Shown here in pieces: positions 54,515-64,000 of a stretch of 64,000 nucleotides of DNA (position 1 is the stretch's first letter; the number at the start of each line of letters is the position of its first letter). A model generated the notes under the pieces. It saw only the letters and a program-made list of their open reading frames with translations, ran no database searches and was not told where the DNA came from. This DNA is from Burkholderiales bacterium 67-32. GTDB taxonomy: Bacteria; Pseudomonadota; Gammaproteobacteria; Burkholderiales; Burkholderiaceae_B. A program made the translations under genes and the position numbers. The stretch is from NCBI GenBank assembly GCA_001898625.1, contig MKUP01000013.1, positions 186,001 through 250,000 of the forward strand. The letters run 5' to 3'.

Positions 54515-55120
54515 ATGAGGTTCGTCTTCCGCCTTCGGCGGTTCGCCGTGTGCGCGGCCGCGGCCGGCGCCCTGACCGCCGGTTGTTCCGCCCCCAACGA
54601 TCCGCTGGCCTATACCCGCAACGAATTCGCGCGCACCGATACCTACTCGCGCGCCTATCCGAAGACGCCGGAAATGGTATGCGAGGCCGGCAAGCGTTCG
54701 CTACTGAGCCAGGGATACACGCTGGCCGACGCCGGCGCGCGCTCGCTCGAAGGACACAAGCAGTTCCAGAGCGGCGACAACTACAAGGAGATCACTTTCC
54801 GCCTGGTGTGCGAACCCGACCATGCCGGAACCACCCGGTCGATCGCCTTCGTCAACGCGGTCGAATCGACCTTCGCGCTGAAGAAGACCAACAACTCGGC
54901 CAGCGTCGGCGTCGGGCTGCTGGGCTCGGTTTCCATGCCGTTCTCTTCGTCGGACGACTCCATGGTCAAGACCGGCAGCGAGACCATTGCCTCGAACGAT
55001 TTCTACAGCCGCTTCTTCGCGCTGCTGGAACAATACATGCCGTCCGCCTCGCCCGCGCCGCAGGGCGAAGCCACCCCTCCCGCGCCCAAGGCTCCCGAGG
55101 GACAGACCAAGGCCCCCTAG
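54515..55120 (+). CDS. DUF2242-type lipoprotein
   Basis: The 201-residue product has a lipoprotein signal with lipobox LTAGC (about residue 25). The mature part carries the segments YPKTPEMVCEAGKRSLLSQGY and FRLVCEP that I associate with DUF2242, whose function is unknown. Its C-terminal tail is Pro/Ala-rich. AGGAGGTA precedes ATG 54515. It lies 69 bp upstream of gabD on the same strand. Confidence 0.8.
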   Translation: MRFVFRLRRFAVCAAAAGALTAGCSAPNDPLAYTRNEFARTDTYSRAYPKTPEMVCEAGKRSLLSQGYTLADAGARSLEGHKQFQSGDNYKEITFRLVCEPDHAGTTRSIAFVNAVESTFALKKTNNSASVGVGLLGSVSMPFSSSDDSMVKTGSETIASNDFYSRFFALLEQYMPSASPAPQGEATPPAPKAPEGQTKAP

Positions 55121-55189
55121 CGGCGGACGGCCATCCGCTAGAATGATCGCGATGCTCCAGAACGGAGCCCCACGCCCGGAGACGAGTCC

Positions 55190-56671
55190 ATGGATCGCCC
55201 TGTCGCCCCGCCCCAACTGGCGGATTCCCGTCTTTTCAGAAACCAGGCCTACATCGGCGGCGCATGGGTGGATGCCCGGGACGGCGCCACTTTCGCGGTC
55301 GACAACCCGGCCGACGGCAGGACGCTGGCCCGCGTCGCCGACCTGGACGGCTCGCAGGCCGAAGAAGCCATTGCCGCGGCCCAGGCGGCGTTCGGCCCGT
55401 GGCGGGCCCGTACGGCCAAGGACCGGGCCGCCATCCTGCGGCGCTGGTTCGAGCTGATCCTGGCGCATGCCGACGACCTGGCCGCGCTGATGACGCTGGA
55501 ACAGGGCAAACCGCTGGCCGAGGCCAAGGGCGAGGTCGCCTATGCCGCCTCGTTCGTCGAGTGGTTCGCCGAACAGGGCAAGCGCATCGCCGGCGATACG
55601 CTGGCACCGGTGGCTGCCGGCACGCGCATGCTGGTGTTGCGCGAGCCCATAGGCGTGTGCGCGGCCATCACGCCGTGGAATTTCCCGCTGGCCATGATCA
55701 CCCGCAAGGCCGGTCCCGCGCTGGCCGCGGGCTGCACCATGGTGCTCAAGCCGGCCGAACAGACCCCGCTGTCCGCGCTCGCGCTGGCGGAACTGGCGCA
55801 CCGCGCCGGCCTGCCCGCCGGCGTACTGAACATCGTGACGGCCGACAGCGAACGCTCCATCGCCGCCGGCAAGGCGCTGTGCGCGAGCCCGGTGGTGCGC
55901 AAGCTCACCTTCACCGGCTCCACGCCTGTGGGCCGCATCCTGATGCAGCAAAGCGCGCCCACCATCAAGAAGCTGTCGCTGGAGCTGGGCGGCCTGGCCC
56001 CCTTCATCGTTTTTGAAGACGCCGACCTGGACGCCGCCGTGGACGGCGCGATCGCCTCCAAGTACCGCAACGCCGGGCAGACCTGCGTCTGCACCAACCG
56101 CTTCTACGTGCACGACAGCATCTACGATGCCTTCGTCCGCAAGCTGGCCGAGCGCACCGGCGGCCTGAAGGTGGGCAGCGGCTTCGACGCCGGCGTCGCC
56201 CAGGGCCCACTGATCGACGAAGCCGCCATCGCCAAGGTCGACCAGCACGTGCAGGACGCCGTGGCCAAGGGCGCGCGGATCCTCGCGGGCGGCAAGCGGC
56301 ATGCGTTGGGCGGCCGCTTCTACGAACCCACGGTGCTGGCCGACGTGTCCGAGGACATGCTGTGCATGCGCGAGGAAACCTTCGGGCCGGTTGCCCCCGT
56401 GGTCCGTTTCCGCGACGAGGCCGACGTCATCCGCCTGGCCAACGACACCGAGTTCGGGCTGGCCTCGTATTTCTACAGCCGCGACATCGGCCGCATCTTC
56501 CGCGTGGCCGAAGCGCTGGAATACGGCATGGTCGGCGTCAACACCGGCCTGATCTCGAACGAGGTCGCCCCCTTCGGCGGCGTCAAGCAGTCGGGCCTGG
56601 GCCGCGAAGGCTCGGTCTACGGCATCGACGACTACCTCGAGATGAAGTACGTGTGCCTGGGCGGGATATGA
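55190..56671 (+). CDS. gabD: NAD(P)+-dependent succinate-semialdehyde dehydrogenase
   Basis: The 493-residue aldehyde dehydrogenase has the catalytic Cys C299 in NAGQTCVCTNRF, general base E265 in LELGGLAPF, and the PWNFPLAMITRK coenzyme segment. The GabD-like second Cys two residues later (C301) is the redox-switch position of this subfamily. It oxidises succinate semialdehyde to succinate, linking GABA and some aromatic routes to the TCA cycle. The gene overlaps an ATGA, but the next gene more likely starts at 56749. Confidence 0.93.
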   Translation: MDRPVAPPQLADSRLFRNQAYIGGAWVDARDGATFAVDNPADGRTLARVADLDGSQAEEAIAAAQAAFGPWRARTAKDRAAILRRWFELILAHADDLAALMTLEQGKPLAEAKGEVAYAASFVEWFAEQGKRIAGDTLAPVAAGTRMLVLREPIGVCAAITPWNFPLAMITRKAGPALAAGCTMVLKPAEQTPLSALALAELAHRAGLPAGVLNIVTADSERSIAAGKALCASPVVRKLTFTGSTPVGRILMQQSAPTIKKLSLELGGLAPFIVFEDADLDAAVDGAIASKYRNAGQTCVCTNRFYVHDSIYDAFVRKLAERTGGLKVGSGFDAGVAQGPLIDEAAIAKVDQHVQDAVAKGARILAGGKRHALGGRFYEPTVLADVSEDMLCMREETFGPVAPVVRFRDEADVIRLANDTEFGLASYFYSRDIGRIFRVAEALEYGMVGVNTGLISNEVAPFGGVKQSGLGREGSVYGIDDYLEMKYVCLGGI

Positions 56672-56748
56672 GCGCGCCCGCCCGGCCGCCCGAAGGGCGC
56701 GCGACCTCCCTCGGGGAGGATGTCGCGCAGCGACAGGAGGGTAGTCCA

Positions 56749-57240
56749 GTGAGCGGGCACGCTTCGGTCAGGCCGGCGCGGCCGGAGGACGTCGCGCCCA
56801 TCCTCACCCTGATGCGCGGGCTGGCGGAATACGAGAACCTGACCCACTTGTTCCTGGCCCGCGACGAAGACCTGCAGGACGCCTTGTTCGGGCCGCATCC
56901 GGCCGCGGAATGCCTGGTGGCGGACGTGGAAGACGTGGTGGTGGGCTATGCCCTCTTTTTTCACAACTATTCCACCTTCCTCGGCCGCCGGGGCCTGTAC
57001 CTGGAGGACCTCTACGTACACCCCGACCAGCGGGGCCGGGGGCTAGGCAAGCGCCTGCTGCGCGCCCTGGCCGCCCTGGCGGTGGAGCGCCGCTGCGGCC
57101 GCTTCGAGTGGAGCGTGCTGGACTGGAACCAGCCCGCCATCGATTTCTACGAGGCCATGGGCGCCGACGTGCTGCCCGAATGGCGCATCGTGCGCGTCAC
57201 GGGCGAGGCCCTGGCGCGGCTCGGATCGACGGACGAATGA
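56749..57240 (+). CDS. GNAT-family N-acetyltransferase
   Basis: The 163-residue protein has a GNAT fold with the acetyl-CoA loop RGRGLGKRLL, preceded by LEDLYVHPDQ, and the WSVLDWNQPAIDFYEAMGA end motif shared with diamine acetyltransferase-like members. The start is GTG 56749 because AGGAGGG lies 7 nt ahead; an in-frame ATG at 56668 overlaps the gabD stop but the added residues look non-coding. The 77-bp gap before it carries GC palindromes (CCTCCCTCGGGGAGG). Substrate unknown. Confidence 0.85.
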   Translation: MSGHASVRPARPEDVAPILTLMRGLAEYENLTHLFLARDEDLQDALFGPHPAAECLVADVEDVVVGYALFFHNYSTFLGRRGLYLEDLYVHPDQRGRGLGKRLLRALAALAVERRCGRFEWSVLDWNQPAIDFYEAMGADVLPEWRIVRVTGEALARLGSTDE

Positions 57241-57248
57241 AACGCCCC

Positions 57249-57275
57249 GCCGGGGGACGAGCCCGCCCCCTCGGC
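57249..57275. terminator. GC hairpin between convergent GNAT and chemoreceptor genes
   Basis: GCCGGGGG pairs with CCCCCTCGGC (one bulge) in the 46-bp gap between convergent genes. There is no T-run, so terminator function is suggested by position only. Confidence 0.35.
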
Positions 57276-57286
57276 AGGCGCCCGGC

Positions 57287-58999
57287 CTAGACCCGGAACA
57301 TCCCCACCATCCGGTCCAGCCGCTCGGCCATCTCGCGCATTTCCTCGGCTGAGCGGGCCGTCTCGCCCATGGCGGCCGTGGTTTCCTCGACCATCTGGGC
57401 GATGCTCTCCACCTGCTGGGCGATCGATGTGCTGGCCGCCGATTGCTCCTTGGTCGCATGCGCCACTTCGCGCACGCGTTCGAGCGAGGTATCCGCGCTG
57501 GAGCTGATCTCGCGCAGCGACACCGCGACCTCGTCGGCCAGGCTGGTGCCCTCGGCCACCATGGGCAGAATGTGTTCCATCGTCTCGGTGGACTCGGCCG
57601 TCTCGCGCTGGACCGCGCTGACCATCTCTTCGATCTCCACGGTGGCCGACGACGTGCGCTCGGCCAGCTTGCGGACCTCGTCCGCCACCACGCTGAAGCC
57701 CCGGCCCTGCTCGCCCGCCCGGGCGGCCTCGATGGCCGCGTTCAGGGCCAGCAGGTTGGTCTGGCCGGCGATCTCCTTGATAGAAGCGGCAATGGAGTTG
57801 ATCTGCACCGCCCTCTCCTCCAGGCCGCGGATCTTGTGCGAGGCTTCGCCCACCGCGCTGGCGATGCGCTTCATGCTTTCGGCGGCGCTCATGACGCGGG
57901 TCTCGCCATCGCGGCATTTCTCGGCCACGCCCTCGGAGTTGTGCTGGGTCTGGCTGGCCGCATCGGAGATATGGGCCACCGACACCGTCAGTTCCTCGAC
58001 CGCCGCGGCCATCGACGACGTCGCGTCGCTCTGCTGGACCGCCGCGGTGGAAACCTGGTTCACCGATTCGGCGATGCGATGGGCATCGCGCTTCATGGTG
58101 GCCGCTTCCTCGCGAACCCGCGAGATCAGGTTGCGCACGGACTCCGACATCCTGGCGAAGCCGTCCAGCAGGCTGCCGGGCTCGGCATCCGGCAGCCTCT
58201 GGCTGAGATCGCCGCCGGCGGCGCGGCGCATGATGTCGAGCACGGCACGCGGCTCGCCGCCGATCTGGCGGATGACGCCGCGGGCGATGAGGCCGCTGGC
58301 CAGCAGCAGGACCACCGCCAGCACGAGCGCCGTGCCGATGCCGGTGACGAGCTGGCGCGAGATGACCTCGTCCAGGTCATCGATGTACACGCCGGTGCCG
58401 ATCACCCAGTTCCAGGGTTGGAAGTGCTTGTAGATGTTCAGCTTGGGTACGGGCTCCGTCTCGCCCGGCCGGGCGAACAGGATGCGCATGTAACTCTGTC
58501 CGCCTCCGTCACGCATGGCGGCCATGCGCTCCTGCATGGCCACGCCCGGATCGCGCTTGTCACCCGAGCGGGTGATGGCGTTGGAGCCGGCCAGCGCGGG
58601 ATTGCCCCCGTTCATCACAATGAGGCCCTGCTCGTCGGTGACGAAAATGTATTCGGTCTTGCCGTTGCCACCGCCGTAGCGGAAGCCCTGCAGCGCGGCC
58701 TTGGCGGCCTCCTGGGCCTGCTGCTGGGTCAACTGGCCCTTCTGCTGCTGCTCCTGGTAGTGGTTGACGACCCCCCAGGCCCCCTGGGCGACGGCCAGGA
58801 TCTCCGACTTCTTGGCCTCGAGCAGCAATTGCCGCTCGCTGTAGACGGACCATCCCTGGACCGCCAGCAGCAGCAGCACCGCCAGGGCCACCAGCGCCGC
58901 CAGCCGTCCCTTCAACGACGACCGGGCCGCCGAGGACGCTGGGGCGGGACGTGTCTCGCCGCCGGAAAAACCACTCGTATCATGTATTACCGCGCTCAT
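57287..58999 (-). CDS. Methyl-accepting chemotaxis protein with single Cache sensor
   Basis: The 570-residue chemoreceptor has a first membrane helix ([18 protein letters not shown]), a periplasmic single-Cache domain ([17 protein letters not shown] to [13 protein letters not shown]), a second helix, a HAMP domain and the cytoplasmic signalling domain. Its tip shows [26 protein letters not shown], which binds CheW/CheA. It ends in MFRV without the NWETF-type CheR/CheB tether. AAGGGG precedes ATG 58999; an upstream start at 59059 is possible. Ligand unknown. Confidence 0.93.
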   Translation of the reverse strand: MSAVIHDTSGFSGGETRPAPASSAARSSLKGRLAALVALAVLLLLAVQGWSVYSERQLLLEAKKSEILAVAQGAWGVVNHYQEQQQKGQLTQQQAQEAAKAALQGFRYGGGNGKTEYIFVTDEQGLIVMNGGNPALAGSNAITRSGDKRDPGVAMQERMAAMRDGGGQSYMRILFARPGETEPVPKLNIYKHFQPWNWVIGTGVYIDDLDEVISRQLVTGIGTALVLAVVLLLASGLIARGVIRQIGGEPRAVLDIMRRAAGGDLSQRLPDAEPGSLLDGFARMSESVRNLISRVREEAATMKRDAHRIAESVNQVSTAAVQQSDATSSMAAAVEELTVSVAHISDAASQTQHNSEGVAEKCRDGETRVMSAAESMKRIASAVGEASHKIRGLEERAVQINSIAASIKEIAGQTNLLALNAAIEAARAGEQGRGFSVVADEVRKLAERTSSATVEIEEMVSAVQRETAESTETMEHILPMVAEGTSLADEVAVSLREISSSADTSLERVREVAHATKEQSAASTSIAQQVESIAQMVEETTAAMGETARSAEEMREMAERLDRMVGMFRV

Positions 59000-59130
59000 T
59001 CGATCCCCTTGCACGCGACCCGCCGGGGCATGGCGCACCGGCGCGGCGACGAAACTCACTCAAGCCATTAACGGCATGCCGGGCGGGATCTGTATGGCGG
59101 AACACGGGATCGAACCAGCCTGCAAACCAT

Positions 59131-59160
59131 GAAAAAGGGGAGCTTTCGCTCCCCTTTTTC
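59131..59160. terminator. Bidirectional rho-independent terminator between typA and the chemoreceptor gene
   Basis: GAAAAAGGGGAGC-TTTC-GCTCCCCTTTTTC is a perfect 13-bp stem with A-runs and T-runs at both ends, so it can end transcription on either strand. It lies 20 bp past the typA stop and would stop the infB-rbfA-truB-typA transcript. Confidence 0.9.
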
Positions 59161-59180
59161 CCAGGCCTTGCCAACCGCTG

Positions 59181-61001
59181 TCAGGCGGCTTCGCGGCTGG
59201 CCCGCTTGCGGTCGTGCTCTTTCAGGTGCAGCTTGCGCAGACGGATGTTCTTGGGCGTGATCTCGACCAGCTCGTCGTCGGCGATGAATTCCACCGCGTA
59301 TTCCAGCGTGAGCTGGATGGGCGGAACCAGCCGCACGGCCTCGTCCGTGCCCGAGGCGCGGACGTTGGTGAGCTGCTTGCCCTTGATCGGGTTGACCACC
59401 AGATCGTTGTCGCGGCTGTGGATGCCGATGATCATGCCTTCGTACAGCGCATCCCCGGGCGAGACGAACATGCGGCCGCGATCCTGCAGCTTCCACAGCG
59501 CGTAGGCCACGGCATCGCCGTCTTCCTGGCTGATGAGCACGCCGTTGTGGCGCTCGCCCAGGGTGCCGTCGCGCACCGGGGCGTATTCGTCGAACACGTG
59601 GCTGATCAGGCCGGTGCCGCGCGTCAGCGTCATGAACTCGCCCTGGAAGCCGATCAGGCCGCGGGCGGGGATGCGGTATTCCAGCCGGGTGCGGCCCTTG
59701 CCGTCCGAGGCCATGTCCAGCAGTTCGCCCTTGCGGCGGCCCAGCTCTTCCATCACGGAGCCCTGGTGGCCGTCTTCCACGTCCACCGTCAGCAATTCGA
59801 ACGGCTCGCACTTCTCGCCGTCGATCTCCTTGAACACCACGCGCGGACGCGAGACGGCCAGCTCGTAGCCCTCACGGCGCATGTTCTCGAGCAGGATGGT
59901 CAGGTGCAGTTCGCCACGGCCCGACACCTCGAACACGGTGTCGTCGCCGGTTTCGCGCACACGCAGCGCCACGTTGGACTTGAGCTCGCGGTCCAGGCGA
60001 TCGCGCAGTTGGCGGCTGGTCACGAATTTGCCCTCGCGACCGGCCAGCGGCGAGGTGTTCACGCAGAAATTCATGGTCAGGGTCGGCTCGTCGACCTTGA
60101 TCATGGGCAGCGCCTCGGGCACATCCGGCGCGCACACCGTGCAGCCGATGCCCAGTTCGTCGATACCGTTGATCAGGACGATGTCGCCGGCTTGCGCCTC
60201 GGAAACGACCTCGCGCTCCAGGCCGCGGAACTTCAGCACCTGGTTGACACGGCCCTTGATGGGGTTGCCTTCGGGACCGAACTTGATCACCACGTCCTGC
60301 AACGGACGCACGCGCCCGCGGGTGATGCGGCCCACGCCGATCTTGCCGACGTAGCTGGAATAGTCCAGCGACACGATCTGCAGTTGCAGCGGACCGTCGG
60401 CGTCGTCGTTGCGCACCGGCACCTTGTCCAGGATCACATTGAACAGCGGCTTCATGTCGCCGCTGCGCACTTCTTCGGTCGGGCCCGCGTAGCCGTTCAG
60501 GCCCGACGCGTAGACGACCGGGAAATCGAGCTGCTCTTCGCTCGCGCCCAGTTTGTCGAACAGATCGAAGGTCTGGTTGATGACCCAGTCTGGACGGGCG
60601 CCCGGGCGGTCGATCTTGTTGATCACCACGATGGGCTTGAGGCCCAGGGCCAGCGCCTTGCGGGTCACGAAGCGGGTCTGGGGCATCGGGCCCTCGACCG
60701 CGTCGACCAGCAGCAGCACGCCGTCCACCATGGACAGCACCCGCTCGACCTCGCCGCCGAAGTCGGCGTGCCCCGGGGTGTCCACGATATTGATGTGCGT
60801 GCCTTCGTACTCGACCGCACAGTTCTTGGCCAGGATCGTGATGCCACGTTCCTTTTCGATGTCGTTCGAGTCCATGACCCGTTCGGCTATCTGCTCGTTC
60901 TCGCGGAAGGTGCCCGCCTGCCGCAGCAGTTGGTCCACCAGGGTCGTCTTGCCATGGTCCACGTGCGCGATGATCGCCACGTTGCGCAATGCGCGTGTCA
61001 T
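59181..61001 (-). CDS. typA: Translational GTPase TypA/BipA
   Basis: The 606-residue ribosome-associated GTPase has G1 [13 protein letters not shown]2/G3 ERGITI and [12 protein letters not shown]4 [10 protein letters not shown], then domain II, III and V and the BipA-specific C-terminal domain ([21 protein letters not shown]). It is needed for ribosome assembly and growth under stress or low temperature. The length is the usual one. Its ATG overlaps the truB stop (ATGA), so it is translated from the infB-rbfA-truB message. Confidence 0.97.
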   Translation of the reverse strand: MTRALRNVAIIAHVDHGKTTLVDQLLRQAGTFRENEQIAERVMDSNDIEKERGITILAKNCAVEYEGTHINIVDTPGHADFGGEVERVLSMVDGVLLLVDAVEGPMPQTRFVTRKALALGLKPIVVINKIDRPGARPDWVINQTFDLFDKLGASEEQLDFPVVYASGLNGYAGPTEEVRSGDMKPLFNVILDKVPVRNDDADGPLQLQIVSLDYSSYVGKIGVGRITRGRVRPLQDVVIKFGPEGNPIKGRVNQVLKFRGLEREVVSEAQAGDIVLINGIDELGIGCTVCAPDVPEALPMIKVDEPTLTMNFCVNTSPLAGREGKFVTSRQLRDRLDRELKSNVALRVRETGDDTVFEVSGRGELHLTILLENMRREGYELAVSRPRVVFKEIDGEKCEPFELLTVDVEDGHQGSVMEELGRRKGELLDMASDGKGRTRLEYRIPARGLIGFQGEFMTLTRGTGLISHVFDEYAPVRDGTLGERHNGVLISQEDGDAVAYALWKLQDRGRMFVSPGDALYEGMIIGIHSRDNDLVVNPIKGKQLTNVRASGTDEAVRLVPPIQLTLEYAVEFIADDELVEITPKNIRLRKLHLKEHDRKRASREAA

Positions 61002-61936
61002 GTCGTTTCCTTGAATGAAATCAATCTGTCGGGCTGCAGCCAGCCGTCCTCGCAGCGAGCCGTTCCCAGGAATCCACCGTCCGGTCCGGCAACCCGGACC
61101 TTGCCTGCATCTGTCTCGGCGGCCGCCGTGCCGGTTGCATCGCCGGCGGCCATTCTTTCCTTGCGTCCCTGCATGAAGCGCTGGGCCGCCGCGGCGTCCA
61201 GCCGCACGACCGGCAGGTCGGCCAGCAGCGACTCCATCGGCAGCAGCGCGCCGGCCGGATCGGCCTGGGCTTCCAGCCGCTCCAGCGTCCAGGCCTGGGC
61301 AAGGTCGAACCCCGCCGTGCGCGTGCGGCGCAGCGCCGTCAGGTGCGCGCCGCACCCCAGCGCCCGGCCGACGTCCTGCGCCAGCGTGCGGACGTAGGTG
61401 CCCTTGCTGCACGCGACGTCTATCGTTGCCGACCGTCCGGACAGCGACAACAGCCGCAACCCGTGGATCGTGACCTGCCTGGGCTCGCGCTCCAGCTCGA
61501 CGCCCGCGCGCGCATATTCGTACAAGGGCTTGCCGTCGCGCTTGAGCGCGGAATACATGGGCGGCACCTGCGAAATCCTGCCGACGAAGCGTGACAACAC
61601 GTCGAGCATCCGCGCCTCGTCCACGGCCGCCTCGGGGTCCTGGCCGGGAAAGCCGACCGGCACGCCCGTACGGTCACCGCTGTCGGTTTCCTCGCCCAGC
61701 GCCAGCGTGGCGGCATAGCTCTTGTCGGCGTCGAACATCCCGCCGGAGAACTTGGTCGCCTCGCCGAAGCACAGCACCATCAGGCCGGTGGCAAACGGAT
61801 CCAGCGTCCCGGTATGCCCCGCCTTGCGCGCATCCAGGATGCGCCGAGCGCGCTGCAAGGCATGATTGCTGGACAAGCCCTCGGGTTTGTCCAGCAACAA
61901 CACACCATCCAGCGCACGCCCGCGTCGGGAAGCCAT
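60998..61936 (-). CDS. truB: tRNA pseudouridine(55) synthase
   Basis: TruB (312 aa) makes the T-loop pseudouridine of tRNAs. The N-terminal [16 protein letters not shown] and the catalytic Asp in [15 protein letters not shown] are clear, followed by [13 protein letters not shown] and a C-terminal PUA-like domain. Its stop overlaps the typA start, and 33 bp separate it from rbfA. Confidence 0.97.
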   Translation of the reverse strand: MASRRGRALDGVLLLDKPEGLSSNHALQRARRILDARKAGHTGTLDPFATGLMVLCFGEATKFSGGMFDADKSYAATLALGEETDSGDRTGVPVGFPGQDPEAAVDEARMLDVLSRFVGRISQVPPMYSALKRDGKPLYEYARAGVELEREPRQVTIHGLRLLSLSGRSATIDVACSKGTYVRTLAQDVGRALGCGAHLTALRRTRTAGFDLAQAWTLERLEAQADPAGALLPMESLLADLPVVRLDAAAAQRFMQGRKERMAAGDATGTAAAETDAGKVRVAGPDGGFLGTARCEDGWLQPDRLISFKETT

Positions 61937-61969
61937 CGCAATCGTCGGAAAAAAAGGACGCGGCGCGGC

Positions 61970-62437
61970 TTACGCGCGGTCGTCGTCAGGAGCGGACGGT
62001 TCTGCCGGCGCGATACCCTCGCGCGCGTCCTGGCCGGCCTGGCCGGATTCGGCCAGTTCGTCGGCCAGGACGCCCGGCGTATTGGCCTGGGCGATCAGCC
62101 GGTTCATTTCCATGCCGCGCGACATCTGGCGGTCGTGGAAGAAATGCAGCGTGGGAACGGTGTGGATGTGCAGTTGCTTGAACAACAGCGAATGCAGCCA
62201 CCCCGCCTTTTCGTTCAGCGCGGTTTCGGCCTGGGACGGCTCGGCGCCCATGACGGTGAAATACACCTTCGCATGGGCGTAATCGGGCGTCAGGTCCACG
62301 CCCGTAAGCGTGACCAGCCCGGCGCGGGCCGTATCGACCTCGCGCTGGATCATTTCGGCCAGATCCTTCTGGATCTGGTCGGCGAGCCGCTGGTTGCGGC
62401 CGCCGCCGGGGAGCTTCTTCTGTCTGTGACGACTCAT
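61970..62437 (-). CDS. rbfA: Ribosome-binding factor A
   Basis: RbfA (155 aa) is a KH-fold protein that helps mature the 30S subunit and 16S rRNA 5' end. Family features are the [13 protein letters not shown] helix, [19 protein letters not shown], and [19 protein letters not shown]. The C-terminus has a 25-residue acidic tail (ending PDDDRA) beyond the usual fold. The ATG at 62437 gives [12 protein letters not shown]. It lies 17 bp after infB. Confidence 0.95.
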   Translation of the reverse strand: MSRHRQKKLPGGGRNQRLADQIQKDLAEMIQREVDTARAGLVTLTGVDLTPDYAHAKVYFTVMGAEPSQAETALNEKAGWLHSLLFKQLHIHTVPTLHFFHDRQMSRGMEMNRLIAQANTPGVLADELAESGQAGQDAREGIAPAEPSAPDDDRA

Positions 62438-62454
62438 CTGCCTGCACGTGCCCC

Positions 62455-64000
<1,546 letters not shown>

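Noticed and set aside
57287..58999. Chemoreceptor as part of a chemotaxis operon
   Set aside because: No che genes are adjacent; it stands alone between a convergent GNAT gene and the typA terminator.
59095..59120. tRNA 3'-end-like sequence on the minus strand (GGTTCGATCCCGTGTTCCGCCA)
   Set aside because: The T-loop TTCGATC and a terminal CCA resemble a tRNA-Ser end, but only nine bases separate loop and discriminator where twelve are needed, the T-stem does not pair, and no anticodon arm lies upstream. It is a chance match or a decayed fragment.
59214..61397. 727-residue open frame opposite typA and truB
   Set aside because: It is a shadow of typA, which is intact on the minus strand. The composition is His/Leu/Val/Ala-rich and it has no credible start signal.

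Overview
The window is very GC-rich, densely packed bacterial DNA. It looks like a betaproteobacterium of the Alcaligenaceae (Bordetella/Achromobacter type). The reasons are the gene order leuC-leuD-leuB-asd-fimV-truA / trpF-trpB-trpA-accD, the infB-rbfA-truB-typA block, a PagL lipid A deacylase, a Burkholderiales-type porin, three orphan Bug/TctC solute-binding proteins and a livKHMGF uptake system beside aromatic catabolism. I see no rRNA, intact tRNA, CRISPR array, phage or insertion sequence. The nearest relative is an inference from family resemblance, not from a database search.

Layout. 1-16.8 kb is a minus-strand housekeeping block: (3') pagL, accD, trpA, trpB, trpF, truA, fimV, asd, leuB, leuD, leuC, an M48 lipoprotein protease, aroC and a CBS-domain protein (5'). 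It is interrupted between trpF and truA by one plus-strand gene, a tannase/feruloyl-esterase lipoprotein with its own palindromic control region. 16.9-29.25 kb holds a divergent GntR regulator and a tightly packed 12-gene plus-strand operon. That operon encodes an isochorismatase-esterase fusion, an amidohydrolase, a Bug protein, a 4,5-dihydroxyphthalate decarboxylase-like enzyme, a second esterase, a full branched-chain-type ABC importer (SBP, two permeases, two ATPases) and LigA/LigB-type extradiol dioxygenase subunits. It looks like an import-and-degradation unit for an aromatic acid ester or amide of unknown identity.

29.3-49 kb is mixed: yihY, wrbA, DUF2069, a GlcD-type flavin dehydrogenase, and a LysR/TauD/MqnA-like/Bug cluster. 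These are followed by dusA, an orphan ParA-like ATPase, a short-chain dehydrogenase, an SGNH hydrolase, OpgC, porin, MarR, the ybhN-clsB-ybhP lipid cluster and zwf. 49-53 kb holds a LysR regulator diverging from Bug, LigK-like aldolase and LigI-like lactonase genes. These would supply later steps of the protocatechuate 4,5-cleavage pathway, whose ring-cleavage step could be the LigAB pair at 28 kb. LigC is not visible in the window and LigJ is not identified. 53-64 kb holds a PuuD-like urate hydroxylase, a DUF2242 lipoprotein, gabD, a GNAT acetyltransferase, a chemoreceptor, then typA, truB, rbfA and the C-terminal part of infB, which runs off the window.

The two most notable signals are (i) the 17.8-29.25 kb catabolic operon, with its fused two-enzyme first gene and duplicated esterase domain, and (ii) a dispersed intergenic element of about 100 bp present in four copies (15-115, 192-283 inverted, 14120-14221, 51124-51230). 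Its two stem-loops keep pairing through compensatory base changes.
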